From Gemmatimonadota bacterium (GTDB lineage Bacteria > Gemmatimonadota > Gemmatimonadetes > Gemmatimonadales > GWC2-71-9), in contig JAOUDR010000047.1 in assembly GCA_029859185.1 (NCBI GenBank), positions 1-10,971 of the forward strand: a stretch of DNA of 10,971 nt, read 5' to 3'. Positions within the stretch are counted from its first letter, which is position 1; each line of letters starts with the position of its first letter. The position numbers and the translations under genes are program-made. This document shows, in pieces, positions 1 to 7,005 of the stretch. Under the pieces are notes generated by a model. It was given only the letters and a program-made list of their open reading frames with translations, was not told the origin of the DNA and did not search any database.

Positions 1-36
1 GTCTGATCGTGCATCTCCGCGCCCTTGGGACGAGCC
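1..36 (-). other. possible start of the next downstream gene, cut by the window edge
   Basis: On the minus strand, 22 bases after the kbl stop, there is an ATG at 14..12. It is preceded by AAGGG with a 7-base spacer, a reasonable ribosome binding site. Only four codons (M-H-D-Q) are visible before the window ends, so no product can be named and the start may be chance. No hairpin that could act as a terminator is seen in these 36 bases, so transcription from kbl may continue into whatever lies beyond. Confidence 0.2.
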
Positions 37-1236
37 CTAGACGAGACCCAGCTTGCGCCCGGCCGTCTCGAACGCCCCCAGCGCTCGGTCCATGTCCTCG
101 CGTGTGTGGGCTGCGGACAGTTGGCACCGGACGCGGGCCTCACCCTGCGGGACCACCGGGTAGCCGAACCCCGTCACGAAGACCCCCTCGTCGAGCAGGA
201 GCTCGCTCATCCGGATGGCCTTGGCGGTCTCGCCCAGGATCACCGGCACGATGGGCGTGGCTCCGGCCAGGGGTTTGAAGCCGCGCGCGACGAGTTGCTC
301 GCGGAAGTAGCGGGCGTTGGCGTGCAGCTGCGAGACCATCTCGGGATGCGTCCGGAGCTCCCGGACGGCGGCGCGGGCGCTGCCGGCCACGGTGCAGGGG
401 AGCGCGTTGGAGAAGAGCTGAGGCCGGGCTCGCTGGGTCAGGTAGTCGCACGTGGCGGCGGAGGCGGCGATGAACCCGCCGGCCGCTCCGCCAAGGGCCT
501 TGCCCAGGGTGGACGTGATAATATCGACCTCTCCCACCATGTCGTAGTGCTCCGCGGTGCCCCGTCCGTTGGCGCCGAGTACCCCCGTCGCGTGCGAATC
601 GTCCACGGCGACGGTGGCATCGTACCGCCGCGCCAACTCGACGATCTGGGGCAGGGGAGTAATGTCACCCTCCATGCTGAACACCCCGTCCGTGACGACC
701 AGGCGCGTCCGCCGGTCGCGATGGGCCTTCAGCTTTGCTTCGAGGTCGGCGAGGTCGGCGTGGCGGTACACGGTGGTCTCGCACTTCGCGATCACCTTGG
801 CGAGCCGGATGCCGTCGATGATCGACGCGTGATTCAGCTGATCCGAGATGATCACATCCTCGGGTCCCAGCAGCGTGGCAAACAGCGCCTCATTTGCGTT
901 CCAGCACGAGACGAAGGACAGCGCGGCGTCGGTGCCGACGCACTCGGCCAGCGCCGTCTCCAGCTCGCGATGGATCGTGAAGGTGCCGCAGATGAACCGG
1001 ACGCTGGCGGTACCGGCTCCGAACCGGTCGAGCGCCGTGTGTCCGGCCGCCACGACCGCCGGGTGGTTGGAGAGACCGAGGTAATTGTTGCTCGACAGGA
1101 TGATGACCTCGCCGCGTCCTTCCATCGTGACCCGAGGGGCCTGCGGCGAGTCGAGGTGGTTGAGTCGTTTGTACACCCGGTCGGTCCGGAACTGCTCCAA
1201 CTCGGCGAGCAGACGTTGTTCGAGCGCGGAGGCCAT
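37..1236 (-). CDS. kbl: glycine C-acetyltransferase (2-amino-3-ketobutyrate CoA ligase)
   Basis: This PLP-dependent alpha-oxoamine synthase family enzyme carries out the second step of threonine breakdown in the cytosol: 2-amino-3-oxobutyrate plus CoA gives glycine plus acetyl-CoA. The protein is 399 residues, almost the length of E. coli Kbl (398). Visible motifs are SSNNYLGL near residue 48, the cofactor-binding VDDSHATG at 211-218, and TSTLGKALGG at 241-250, whose Lys246 is the expected Schiff-base lysine. The start MASALEQ matches the family N-terminus; longer reading of the frame upstream only runs back across tdh. The ATG lies 5 bases after the tdh stop with only a weak purine stretch, so translation is probably coupled to tdh. 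AONS or serine palmitoyltransferase relatives are alternatives, but the pairing with tdh makes Kbl close to certain. Confidence 0.96.
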   Translation of the reverse strand: MASALEQRLLAELEQFRTDRVYKRLNHLDSPQAPRVTMEGRGEVIILSSNNYLGLSNHPAVVAAGHTALDRFGAGTASVRFICGTFTIHRELETALAECVGTDAALSFVSCWNANEALFATLLGPEDVIISDQLNHASIIDGIRLAKVIAKCETTVYRHADLADLEAKLKAHRDRRTRLVVTDGVFSMEGDITPLPQIVELARRYDATVAVDDSHATGVLGANGRGTAEHYDMVGEVDIITSTLGKALGGAAGGFIAASAATCDYLTQRARPQLFSNALPCTVAGSARAAVRELRTHPEMVSQLHANARYFREQLVARGFKPLAGATPIVPVILGETAKAIRMSELLLDEGVFVTGFGYPVVPQGEARVRCQLSAAHTREDMDRALGAFETAGRKLGLV

Positions 1237-1241
1237 AGGGG

Positions 1242-2279
1242 TCAGGTCCCGACTTCGAGGATGACCTTCCCGGCCGCCCCGGACGCGATGGCCTCGAGGG
1301 CGGGATCGATGTCTTCGAGCGGGAAGCGATGGGTGATCACCGGGGTCGGGTCGAGGTGGCCGGTGCCGAGGAACGTGCGCATCTGGTGCCAGGTCTCGTA
1401 CATGCGACGGCCGATCACGCCGTACACCGTGATACCCCGGAAGATGACGTCGTTGGACAGGTCGAGCGGCACCTCGCCCTTCGGCAGGCCGAGGAGGTTG
1501 ACGCGACCGCCGAGCCGCGCGGCCTTGAACGCCTGAGCCAGGGCCGTGGGATGTCCGGACATCTCGCACACCAGATCGGCTCCCTCGCCCCCCGTCTCGG
1601 CGAGCACGCGCGCCACCGGGTCTTCGGAGCGGACGTCGATGACGACATCGGCCCCCATGCGCCGGGCGAGCTCGAGCCGGGTGGGGTTCACGTCGGTGCC
1701 GATGACCCTCACGGCCCCGGCCGCCTTGGCGATTCCCACCGCGAAACACCCGATCGGGCCGCAGCCCAAGATGAGCACCGTGCTGCCCGGGACCTCGGCG
1801 CCCGTGAGCACCGTGTGGAACGCGTTCCCCATGGGATCCATGATGGCGCCCACGGTGGTTGGAATGTCCCCGAGGGCCATCACGTTGGTCGCCGGCATGG
1901 CGATGAAGTCGGCAAAGGCCCCGTTGCGATCGACGCCGATGATCGACGTGCGCTGGCAGATGTGGCCGTTGCCGGTGCGACACTGCCGGCAGTGGCCGCA
2001 GATGATGTGGCCTTCGGCCGTGACGAGCTCCCCCGGCGAGAACTCGTCACCCACGTCCTCGCCGACCTCCACCACTTCGCCGGCGAACTCGTGACCGAGC
2101 ACGACCGGTGGGCGAATCCGCCCCTGCGCCCACTCGTCCCACTGCGCAATGTGCAGGTCGGTCCCGCACACTCCGGCGTGATGGACGCGAATCAGGACGT
2201 CGCCGGGGCCGGGGATCGGCTTGGGAACGTCGCAGACCTCGAGGCCAGGCCCGGGCTTGGTCTTCCGGATGGCGCGCAT
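1242..2279 (-). CDS. tdh: L-threonine 3-dehydrogenase (zinc, NAD-dependent)
   Basis: This medium-chain zinc alcohol dehydrogenase family enzyme oxidises L-threonine to 2-amino-3-oxobutyrate with NAD+, feeding the unstable product to Kbl encoded 5 bases downstream. The protein is 345 residues (E. coli Tdh has 341). Catalytic zinc ligands are visible at Cys38 in GVCGTDLHI and His63-Glu64 in LGHEFAGE. The structural zinc site has Cys94, 97, 100 and 108. The Rossmann motif GCGPIG is at 172-177, followed by Asp196 in GTDVNP, typical of NAD rather than NADP use. The WDEW motif near residue 47 and DPMGNAFHT near 148 are characteristic of Tdh. The ATG at 2279 has GAGGA about 4 bases upstream and aligns with the E. 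coli start; the frame stays open further upstream, but that part has no family similarity. A 134-base spacer upstream could hold its own promoter. Confidence 0.96.
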   Translation of the reverse strand: MRAIRKTKPGPGLEVCDVPKPIPGPGDVLIRVHHAGVCGTDLHIAQWDEWAQGRIRPPVVLGHEFAGEVVEVGEDVGDEFSPGELVTAEGHIICGHCRQCRTGNGHICQRTSIIGVDRNGAFADFIAMPATNVMALGDIPTTVGAIMDPMGNAFHTVLTGAEVPGSTVLILGCGPIGCFAVGIAKAAGAVRVIGTDVNPTRLELARRMGADVVIDVRSEDPVARVLAETGGEGADLVCEMSGHPTALAQAFKAARLGGRVNLLGLPKGEVPLDLSNDVIFRGITVYGVIGRRMYETWHQMRTFLGTGHLDPTPVITHRFPLEDIDPALEAIASGAAGKVILEVGT

Positions 2280-2413
2280 GCGTCCTCGCCGCGTGAGAGT
2301 TGCGGGATCGAGTCGGCGGGACCGCGTCGTACGGTGGCGTTCCAGCTTCCCGGCGGCGCGCATCCCGTCGCCCACCCGCCCACCCGTCTGACCGCCTTGA
2401 CCGCCTTGACCGC
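2280..2413. other. intergenic spacer between the SDR gene and tdh, with short tandem repeats
   Basis: This 134-base non-coding gap is the longest in the left-hand gene group, where two of the other junctions are only 5 bases. It contains the 9-bp triplet repeat listed separately and an 8-bp unit, CCCACCCG, present twice in tandem at 2371..2386. I find no convincing -35/-10 pair, no stem followed by a T run, and no riboswitch motif. By position it is the likeliest place for a tdh-kbl promoter or for an end to fdhA-SDR transcription, but the sequence does not show either directly. Confidence 0.5.
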
Positions 2414-2415
2414 CT
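2389..2415. repeat. three perfect tandem copies of a 9-bp unit at the SDR stop codon
   Basis: The unit TGACCGCCT occurs three times head to tail with no mismatch. The last copy overlaps the minus-strand TAG stop of the SDR gene (2414..2416), so a change in copy number would alter only the 3' untranslated part. Read on the minus strand the unit is AGGCGGTCA. It could be a slippage-prone microsatellite or a cluster of protein-binding half-sites; nothing in the sequence decides between them. Confidence 0.85.
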
Positions 2416-3205
2416 AGAAAATGCTGCGCGTCGAGCCCCCGTCCACCTGGAGCACGGCGCCGGTAATATACCGCGCGGGCTCGGACGCAAGGAACGCGAC
2501 CGCGGCAGCCAGCTCGTCTGGATCCCCGATCCGTCCGGCGGGCACCGTGCGTACGAGGTCCGCGCTCACGTCGGCGGGGGTGCGTCCGGCCCGGGCCGCC
2601 CGCACGTCCATGAGCTCGGTCAGTCGCTCGGTGCGCATGTAGCCGGGACAGACGGTGTTCACCGTCACCCCGTCGGCCGCGACCTCGTCCGCCAACGTCT
2701 TCGCGAAGCCGAGCACGCCGGCCCGGGCCGTGGTCGAGAGGATGAGTCCGGGTACCGCCTGCTTCGCGGCGACGCTCGTCAGACAGATGACGCGGCCCCA
2801 GTGGCGCGACCGCATTCCGGGGACCGCGGCCCGACAGAGATGAATGGTGGACAGCAGACTCACGTCCAGCGCGCCCTGCCATTGGTCCGGCTGGGCATCG
2901 GCAAACAGCACCGAGGGCGGGCCGCCGGAATTGCAGACGAGGATATCGACGCCGCCAAACTGCGTTTCGGCGCGTGACACGAGCGTCGCCACGGCTGCCT
3001 GGTCCCCGACGTCTCCAGCGAGACCGATCACGTCACCACCGGTCTCGCGTGCCAGCGCCTCAGCGGCCGCGGTGGTTCGGTCCTCCGTCCGTCCATTCAG
3101 CGCCACGCGGCAGCCCTCGGCAACCAGCCGCGCGGCGATGGCCCGGCCCAGGCCCTGCGTCGATCCGCACACCAGCGCGCGGCGTCCGGCAATCCCGAGA
3201 TCCAT
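2414..3205 (-). CDS. atypical short-chain dehydrogenase/reductase lacking the catalytic Tyr-Lys
   Basis: This 263-residue protein has the overall SDR Rossmann fold. The N-terminal LVCGSTQGLGRA at 11-22 is a nucleotide-binding glycine motif, and CNSGG at 91-95 replaces the usual NNAG. Ser144 in LTSVAA sits at the catalytic serine position. PGYMRTERL at 188-196 and the C-terminal ITGAVLQVDGG at 247-257 are standard. Where the YxxxK motif should be, 13 residues after the serine, it reads S157-TTA-R161, so both catalytic Tyr and Lys are absent. This resembles a known divergent subgroup annotated as beta-ketoacyl-ACP-reductase-like SDRs without a perfect active site. The substrate is unknown; it may be non-catalytic, use a different mechanism or act as a binding partner. 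The ATG at 3205 is 5 bases after the fdhA stop, with a strong GGAGGT inside the end of fdhA, so the two genes are probably translated together. Confidence 0.9.
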   Translation of the reverse strand: MDLGIAGRRALVCGSTQGLGRAIAARLVAEGCRVALNGRTEDRTTAAAEALARETGGDVIGLAGDVGDQAAVATLVSRAETQFGGVDILVCNSGGPPSVLFADAQPDQWQGALDVSLLSTIHLCRAAVPGMRSRHWGRVICLTSVAAKQAVPGLILSTTARAGVLGFAKTLADEVAADGVTVNTVCPGYMRTERLTELMDVRAARAGRTPADVSADLVRTVPAGRIGDPDELAAAVAFLASEPARYITGAVLQVDGGSTRSIF

Positions 3206-3210
3206 TGGGC

Positions 3211-6147
3211 TCAGACCTCCGCGAGGACGTCGACGGCTTCGAGCCGGACCGCGCACACCTTGAGCGAGGCCATCTTGGCGTGCGGCTCGAGGACCGGGTT
3301 CGTGAGCAGGTTCGCGGCCGCTTCTCGGAAGTGGAACGGGACGAACACTTGCTTCCGTGCCACGCGATCCGAGATACGCACCGAGATCAGCAGGGAGTTC
3401 CGCCGGCTGGTTATCCGCACCGGGTCGCCGTCGCCCACGCCAAGTTCGGCCGCGTCGTCCGGGTTCACCTCGACCGTCGGTACCGGCTCCCGGGCGTCGA
3501 GTCCCTTGGACCGACGGGTCATCGTTCCCGTGTGCCAGTGATAGAGCTGGCGCCCGGTTCCCATGACGAACGGGTACTCCGCGTCCGGCAGCTCGCCCGG
3601 GTCGGCGTACTCGACGGCGTGGAACCGCGCCCGTCCGTCGCTGGTCGGGAAGCGGTCCGCAAACAGGAACGACGTCCCGGGGTGGGCGTCATCGGGCACC
3701 GGATACTGCAGTCCCCCGTTCGCGAGCCGCGCGTAGGTCACCCCCGTCCACGAGGGCGCGAGCCCGCTGATCTCGGCCATGATCTCCTCGGGCGATCGAA
3801 AGCCGGTCGGGAGATCGACGCGGTTCGACAAGTCGACGAGGATCTCCCAGTCGGGGCGGGCCTCCCCGGGAGGCTCGACCGCCTGCGTGGACAGCTGGAT
3901 CCGCCGCTCGGTATTCACGAACGTCCCGGTCTTCTCGGCGAACGATCCGCCCGGGAGTACGACGTCCGCGTAGCGCGCCGTCTCCGTGAGGAAGAGATCC
4001 TGCACGGTGAGGAACTCGACCGAGCGGAACCACGCTTCGGCGTGGGCGATATCGGGGTCGGAGATGATCGGGTTCTCGCCCATGATGTACAGCGCGCGGA
4101 TGGGGGAACCCTCGCGCGCCATCTCCGTGACCTTGAGTCCGGGGGTGAGGGAGAGGCGCTCTGCCGCGACCCCCCAGGCGCGCGCGAACTTCTCGCGGAT
4201 CGCCGGGTCGCTCACCGACTGGTAGTCCGGATAGACGAACGGGATCGCGCCCATGTCAGATGCACCCTGCACGTTGTTCTGCCCGCGCACCGGCAGCATG
4301 GCGGCGCCCCACCGCCCGATCATCCCCGTGGCCAGGATGAGATTCAGCAGGGACGTGACCATGTCGTGTCCCGTGAGGTGCTGTGTGAGTCCCATCGCCC
4401 AGAGGGTCGAAGTGCTCGGGCCGCGCGCGTAGCACTCGGCCGCCTCGCGGATGCGCTCGGCCGGGATGCCCGTGATGGCGGCCGCGCGCTCCGGCGTGTA
4501 GGGCGCGACGGCCGCATGGACCGCCGCGAAGTCCACGGTGCGTGCCGTGATGAACTCCCGGTTCTCCAACCCCGCGGCCAGCACGTGATGCAGCATCGCG
4601 TTGAACAGCGCGACGTCCGTGCCCGGCTGCATCTGCAGGTGAATGTCTGCCCGGGCCGCGAGTTCCGTGCGCCGGGGATCGGCCACGATGAGGCGGGCAC
4701 CCCGGACGTGAGCGCGCTTGATCGCCGCGCCGAACACCGGATGGGTCTCCGACGTGTTGGCGCCCGCAATGAAGATCACGTCACAGGCTTCTTCGATCTC
4801 GCGCATCGAGCCGGACGCCGCGGCGGTGTTCAGCGCGTCCTGCATGGCCGACACGCTCGTCGAATGACAGAGCCGCGTACAGTGGTCCACGTTGTTCGTG
4901 CCGAACGCGCCACGGAACAGCCGCTGCAGCAGGTAGTTCTCCTCGTTCGTGCACTTCGCGCTCTGGAACACTGCCATGGCCGCCGCGCCGTGCGACCCGT
5001 GGATGCGTTTCAACTCCTGAGCCACGAGCTCGAGGGCCTCATCCCAGGTCGCTTCCCGGAACGGCTCGTACCAGGATGCCGGAGTCGTCGCGCGATCGCG
5101 CACATCGAGCGCGGCGCGCTCGAGCAGCGGCAGATCGCGGAGTCGCTTGCCCTGTGCGCGTGGGGGAGCCGCGGGCTTGGACGTTCCGCCCTCTTCGGTG
5201 ATCGAGTGCCACGGCCCCGCCCGTCGTGCCGCGTCCGTGGGTCCCGTCCAGATCCATCCGTCGCCCCGCTTCTCCCAACCGCGCCGGATCAACGGGCGCG
5301 TCAGCCGGTCCCGGTGCTGCGTGAAATCGTATCCGAACCGCCCCTTCACGCAGGTCGACCCGTTGTTGGGCGTGATTTCGTCGAAGGTGGGCGACGTCAC
5401 GCGCGCCACCGTGTTGTCCTTGACGTGCAGGTCGATCTGGCAGCCGACACCGCAGTAGGGGCACACGGAGCGGACGACCCGGTCGGGCGTTACCCGAGCG
5501 GTGCCAAACCGCTCGCGCGGCATCACCTCGAAGATGGCCCCGGTTGGGCACACCCGGACGCACTCGCCGCACCAGGTACACGCCGCCCGGTCCGGGTCGC
5601 CGTCGTTGCCCACGATGATCTGGGCATGCGCACCGCGGTGCGCGACGTCGAGGACGCCCACGACCTGGATGTCGTCGCAGGCGCGCACGCACCGCGTACA
5701 CAGGATGCACAGGCTCATGTCATGCGCGATCATCGGATCGCCGGGCCGCTCGTCACCGGTGCGGAGCGGGAGGGTGCGCGTCGGTCGGGGCGTCACACCG
5801 TAGCGCACGGCATAGGCTTCGAACTCGTTCTGTGCCGCCGCCCCCGCGCGGAGGTGCTCACCCGGATAGCGTTCGAGGAGCATCTGGAGCACCCCACGAC
5901 GGGCCGCGACGGCGGCGGGCGACTCCGTCGTGACGGCCATGCCGTCGGCGGCGGCCGTGGCACACGCGGGCAGCAGTTTGTCCTGTCCGGCCACCGAGAT
6001 GACACAGAGACGGCAGTTCCCGACCACCGGGAGTTTCGGATACCAGCACAGCGTGGGGATGGTGACGTCCGTATCCCTGGCGGCGTCGAGGATCGTCGCG
6101 CCCTCGGGGACCGTAACGGACCGGCCGTCGATCGTCAGCGTTGGCAT
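3211..6147 (-). CDS. fdhA: molybdopterin-dependent formate dehydrogenase, alpha subunit (Cys type)
   Basis: This 978-residue protein is predicted to oxidise formate to CO2 at a Mo- or W-bis-pterin site and pass electrons through iron-sulfur clusters. In order: an N-terminal 2Fe-2S domain (Cys34, 45, 48, 62); a pair of 4Fe-4S clusters (Cys147, 150, 153, 157 and Cys190, 193, 196, 200); the Mo-domain 4Fe-4S motif CPYCGVGC (Cys229, 232, 236, with Cys266); the active-site segment NNVDHCTRLCHS, where Cys427 (codon TGT) takes the metal-ligand position and is followed by His428; PVRGQNNVQG at 619-628; and a C-terminal pterin dinucleotide-binding domain from about 858. The His/Cys cluster motif usual after the 2Fe-2S domain is missing, and residues of about 290-362 form an extra segment. 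No beta, gamma or diaphorase gene is nearby, so the electron acceptor is unknown. There is no twin-arginine signal, so it is likely cytoplasmic. The ATG has no clear ribosome binding site but matches the family start. Confidence 0.92.
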   Translation of the reverse strand: MPTLTIDGRSVTVPEGATILDAARDTDVTIPTLCWYPKLPVVGNCRLCVISVAGQDKLLPACATAAADGMAVTTESPAAVAARRGVLQMLLERYPGEHLRAGAAAQNEFEAYAVRYGVTPRPTRTLPLRTGDERPGDPMIAHDMSLCILCTRCVRACDDIQVVGVLDVAHRGAHAQIIVGNDGDPDRAACTWCGECVRVCPTGAIFEVMPRERFGTARVTPDRVVRSVCPYCGVGCQIDLHVKDNTVARVTSPTFDEITPNNGSTCVKGRFGYDFTQHRDRLTRPLIRRGWEKRGDGWIWTGPTDAARRAGPWHSITEEGGTSKPAAPPRAQGKRLRDLPLLERAALDVRDRATTPASWYEPFREATWDEALELVAQELKRIHGSHGAAAMAVFQSAKCTNEENYLLQRLFRGAFGTNNVDHCTRLCHSTSVSAMQDALNTAAASGSMREIEEACDVIFIAGANTSETHPVFGAAIKRAHVRGARLIVADPRRTELAARADIHLQMQPGTDVALFNAMLHHVLAAGLENREFITARTVDFAAVHAAVAPYTPERAAAITGIPAERIREAAECYARGPSTSTLWAMGLTQHLTGHDMVTSLLNLILATGMIGRWGAAMLPVRGQNNVQGASDMGAIPFVYPDYQSVSDPAIREKFARAWGVAAERLSLTPGLKVTEMAREGSPIRALYIMGENPIISDPDIAHAEAWFRSVEFLTVQDLFLTETARYADVVLPGGSFAEKTGTFVNTERRIQLSTQAVEPPGEARPDWEILVDLSNRVDLPTGFRSPEEIMAEISGLAPSWTGVTYARLANGGLQYPVPDDAHPGTSFLFADRFPTSDGRARFHAVEYADPGELPDAEYPFVMGTGRQLYHWHTGTMTRRSKGLDAREPVPTVEVNPDDAAELGVGDGDPVRITSRRNSLLISVRISDRVARKQVFVPFHFREAAANLLTNPVLEPHAKMASLKVCAVRLEAVDVLAEV
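3215..3220 (-). promoter_or_regulatory. ribosome binding site of the SDR gene, inside the end of fdhA
   Basis: On the minus strand GGAGGT lies 9 bases before the SDR ATG and just before the fdhA TGA stop. It is the strongest Shine-Dalgarno match noted in the window. Its position means ribosomes finishing fdhA are placed to restart on the SDR, supporting the ATG at 3205 as the start. Confidence 0.75.
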
Positions 6148-6173
6148 GCAGGGAATATTGGCCGGCGGTCAAC

Positions 6174-6195
6174 GGGGCACGCAATGCCGTGCCCC
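6174..6195. repeat. 8-bp GC-rich inverted repeat between the methyltransferase-like gene and fdhA
   Basis: GGGGCACG and CGTGCCCC are perfect inverted arms separated by six bases (CAATGC). They lie in the 54-base gap 3' of the methyltransferase-like gene and 27 bases before the fdhA start. The RNA hairpin would be stable, but no T run follows on either strand, so it is not a standard intrinsic terminator. It could be a processing or stability element or an attenuator for fdhA; this is inference. Confidence 0.6.
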
Positions 6196-6201
6196 CGTGC
6201 G

Positions 6202-7005
6202 CTACGGCTTGACCGCCACGAACCAGCGGCTCCCGCTGCGGGGGCCGCGGCTGATCTGCCAGCCGCTGTAGTGGTTGAGGAGGGCTTCGGGGGCCAGGGA
6301 GCGCACGGCGCCACGCTGATCGACGGGTAGCACCAGGTGGAGACCACCGCGGACGGTGGCCTCGAGGAGCGACGCCATCGTGCGCACCTGCGCCGAAGCG
6401 TCCTGGTGGGCGAACACCATGGGATCGAGGACCACCACGGCCGGGGCCAGGTCCGTCGGCAGCCATCCCAACTGCACGGCGTAGACCTGCACGTGACGCG
6501 TGAGCGCCTGATCGGCCGCCCGTGACTCGATGGCCTCGGCAGCCTCCACCGATTCCGCGAGCGCCGTTACCTCCACGTCGTGCGCCGCGAGGAGAAAGGC
6601 CGCGCCGGCCGCGCCTCCGCCTACGGTCGCGGTGACGTCACCCGGCTCGAGACAGCCGACGAGACGTTCCAGCGGCAGGTCGGCCGGAAGCCCCCAGTGG
6701 TTGGGCTGGCGTTGCGCGGCGCGGAGGCGCTGGTGGAGCCCGGTCCACCGGCGGAAGCCGGGCAACCGCAGCCGCTTCTTGATCAACCGATCGACGTGCT
6801 CGAGCACGAGCACTTCGGTGAGGACGAGCTGCCCATCGGGGCCGGCCTCGAGTTCCTGCACGGACTCGTCCGCCAGCGCAAGTAGTTGTTCCCGCGCGAG
6901 TTGGTTCTTGTAGTCCTCGATCCGTTGGAGCACGAATTCCGCGTACTCCTGGCGTGGAGAGAGCGGCGGTCGCCGCCGCCGCTGCGGGATCGGATGGGTC
7001 AGCAC
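6202..7005 (-). CDS. hypothetical protein with a methyltransferase-like Rossmann domain
   Basis: I do not recognise a named family. With the GTG at 7005 the protein has 267 residues. The N-terminal part (about 14-100) is charged and mainly helical, with SPRQEYAEFVLQRIEDYKNQ near 16-35. From about 124 the pattern resembles a class I SAM-dependent methyltransferase: VGGGAAGAAFLLA (128-140) as a glycine-rich motif I, an acidic residue at 151 after the second strand, VVVLDPMVFAH (190-200) in the motif IV position, a VRGGLHLVLPV strand (218-228), and a final FVAVKP strand. A conserved DPPY/NPPY-type catalytic motif is absent, so activity is uncertain. There is no in-frame ATG near the start; a TTG at 7128 would add 41 residues of low-quality, arginine- and glycine-rich sequence. 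It lies between rlmI and fdhA, all in one direction, and may be cotranscribed with rlmI. Confidence 0.7.
   Translation of the reverse strand: MLTHPIPQRRRRPPLSPRQEYAEFVLQRIEDYKNQLAREQLLALADESVQELEAGPDGQLVLTEVLVLEHVDRLIKKRLRLPGFRRWTGLHQRLRAAQRQPNHWGLPADLPLERLVGCLEPGDVTATVGGGAAGAAFLLAAHDVEVTALAESVEAAEAIESRAADQALTRHVQVYAVQLGWLPTDLAPAVVVLDPMVFAHQDASAQVRTMASLLEATVRGGLHLVLPVDQRGAVRSLAPEALLNHYSGWQISRGPRSGSRWFVAVKP

Noticed and set aside
25..1536. Plus-strand open frame of 503 codons opposite kbl and tdh
   Set aside because: It spans two well-supported minus-strand genes, shows no domain, and reflects third-position GC bias.
4867..4869. Selenocysteine codon at the formate dehydrogenase active site
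   Set aside because: The codon at residue 427 reads TGT on the minus strand, which is Cys; no TGA interrupts the frame.
6145..6173. Sigma70 promoter upstream of fdhA (TTGACC with an AT-rich patch)
   Set aside because: The TTGACC and the AT-rich AATATT are far closer than the required 16-18 bases, so they cannot form a -35/-10 pair.
2974..6330. Plus-strand open frame of 1118 codons opposite fdhA
   Set aside because: It is antisense to a gene with complete family motifs, is very rich in Arg, Gly, Asp and His, has no recognisable domain, and is the expected by-product of GC-rich codon use on the other strand.
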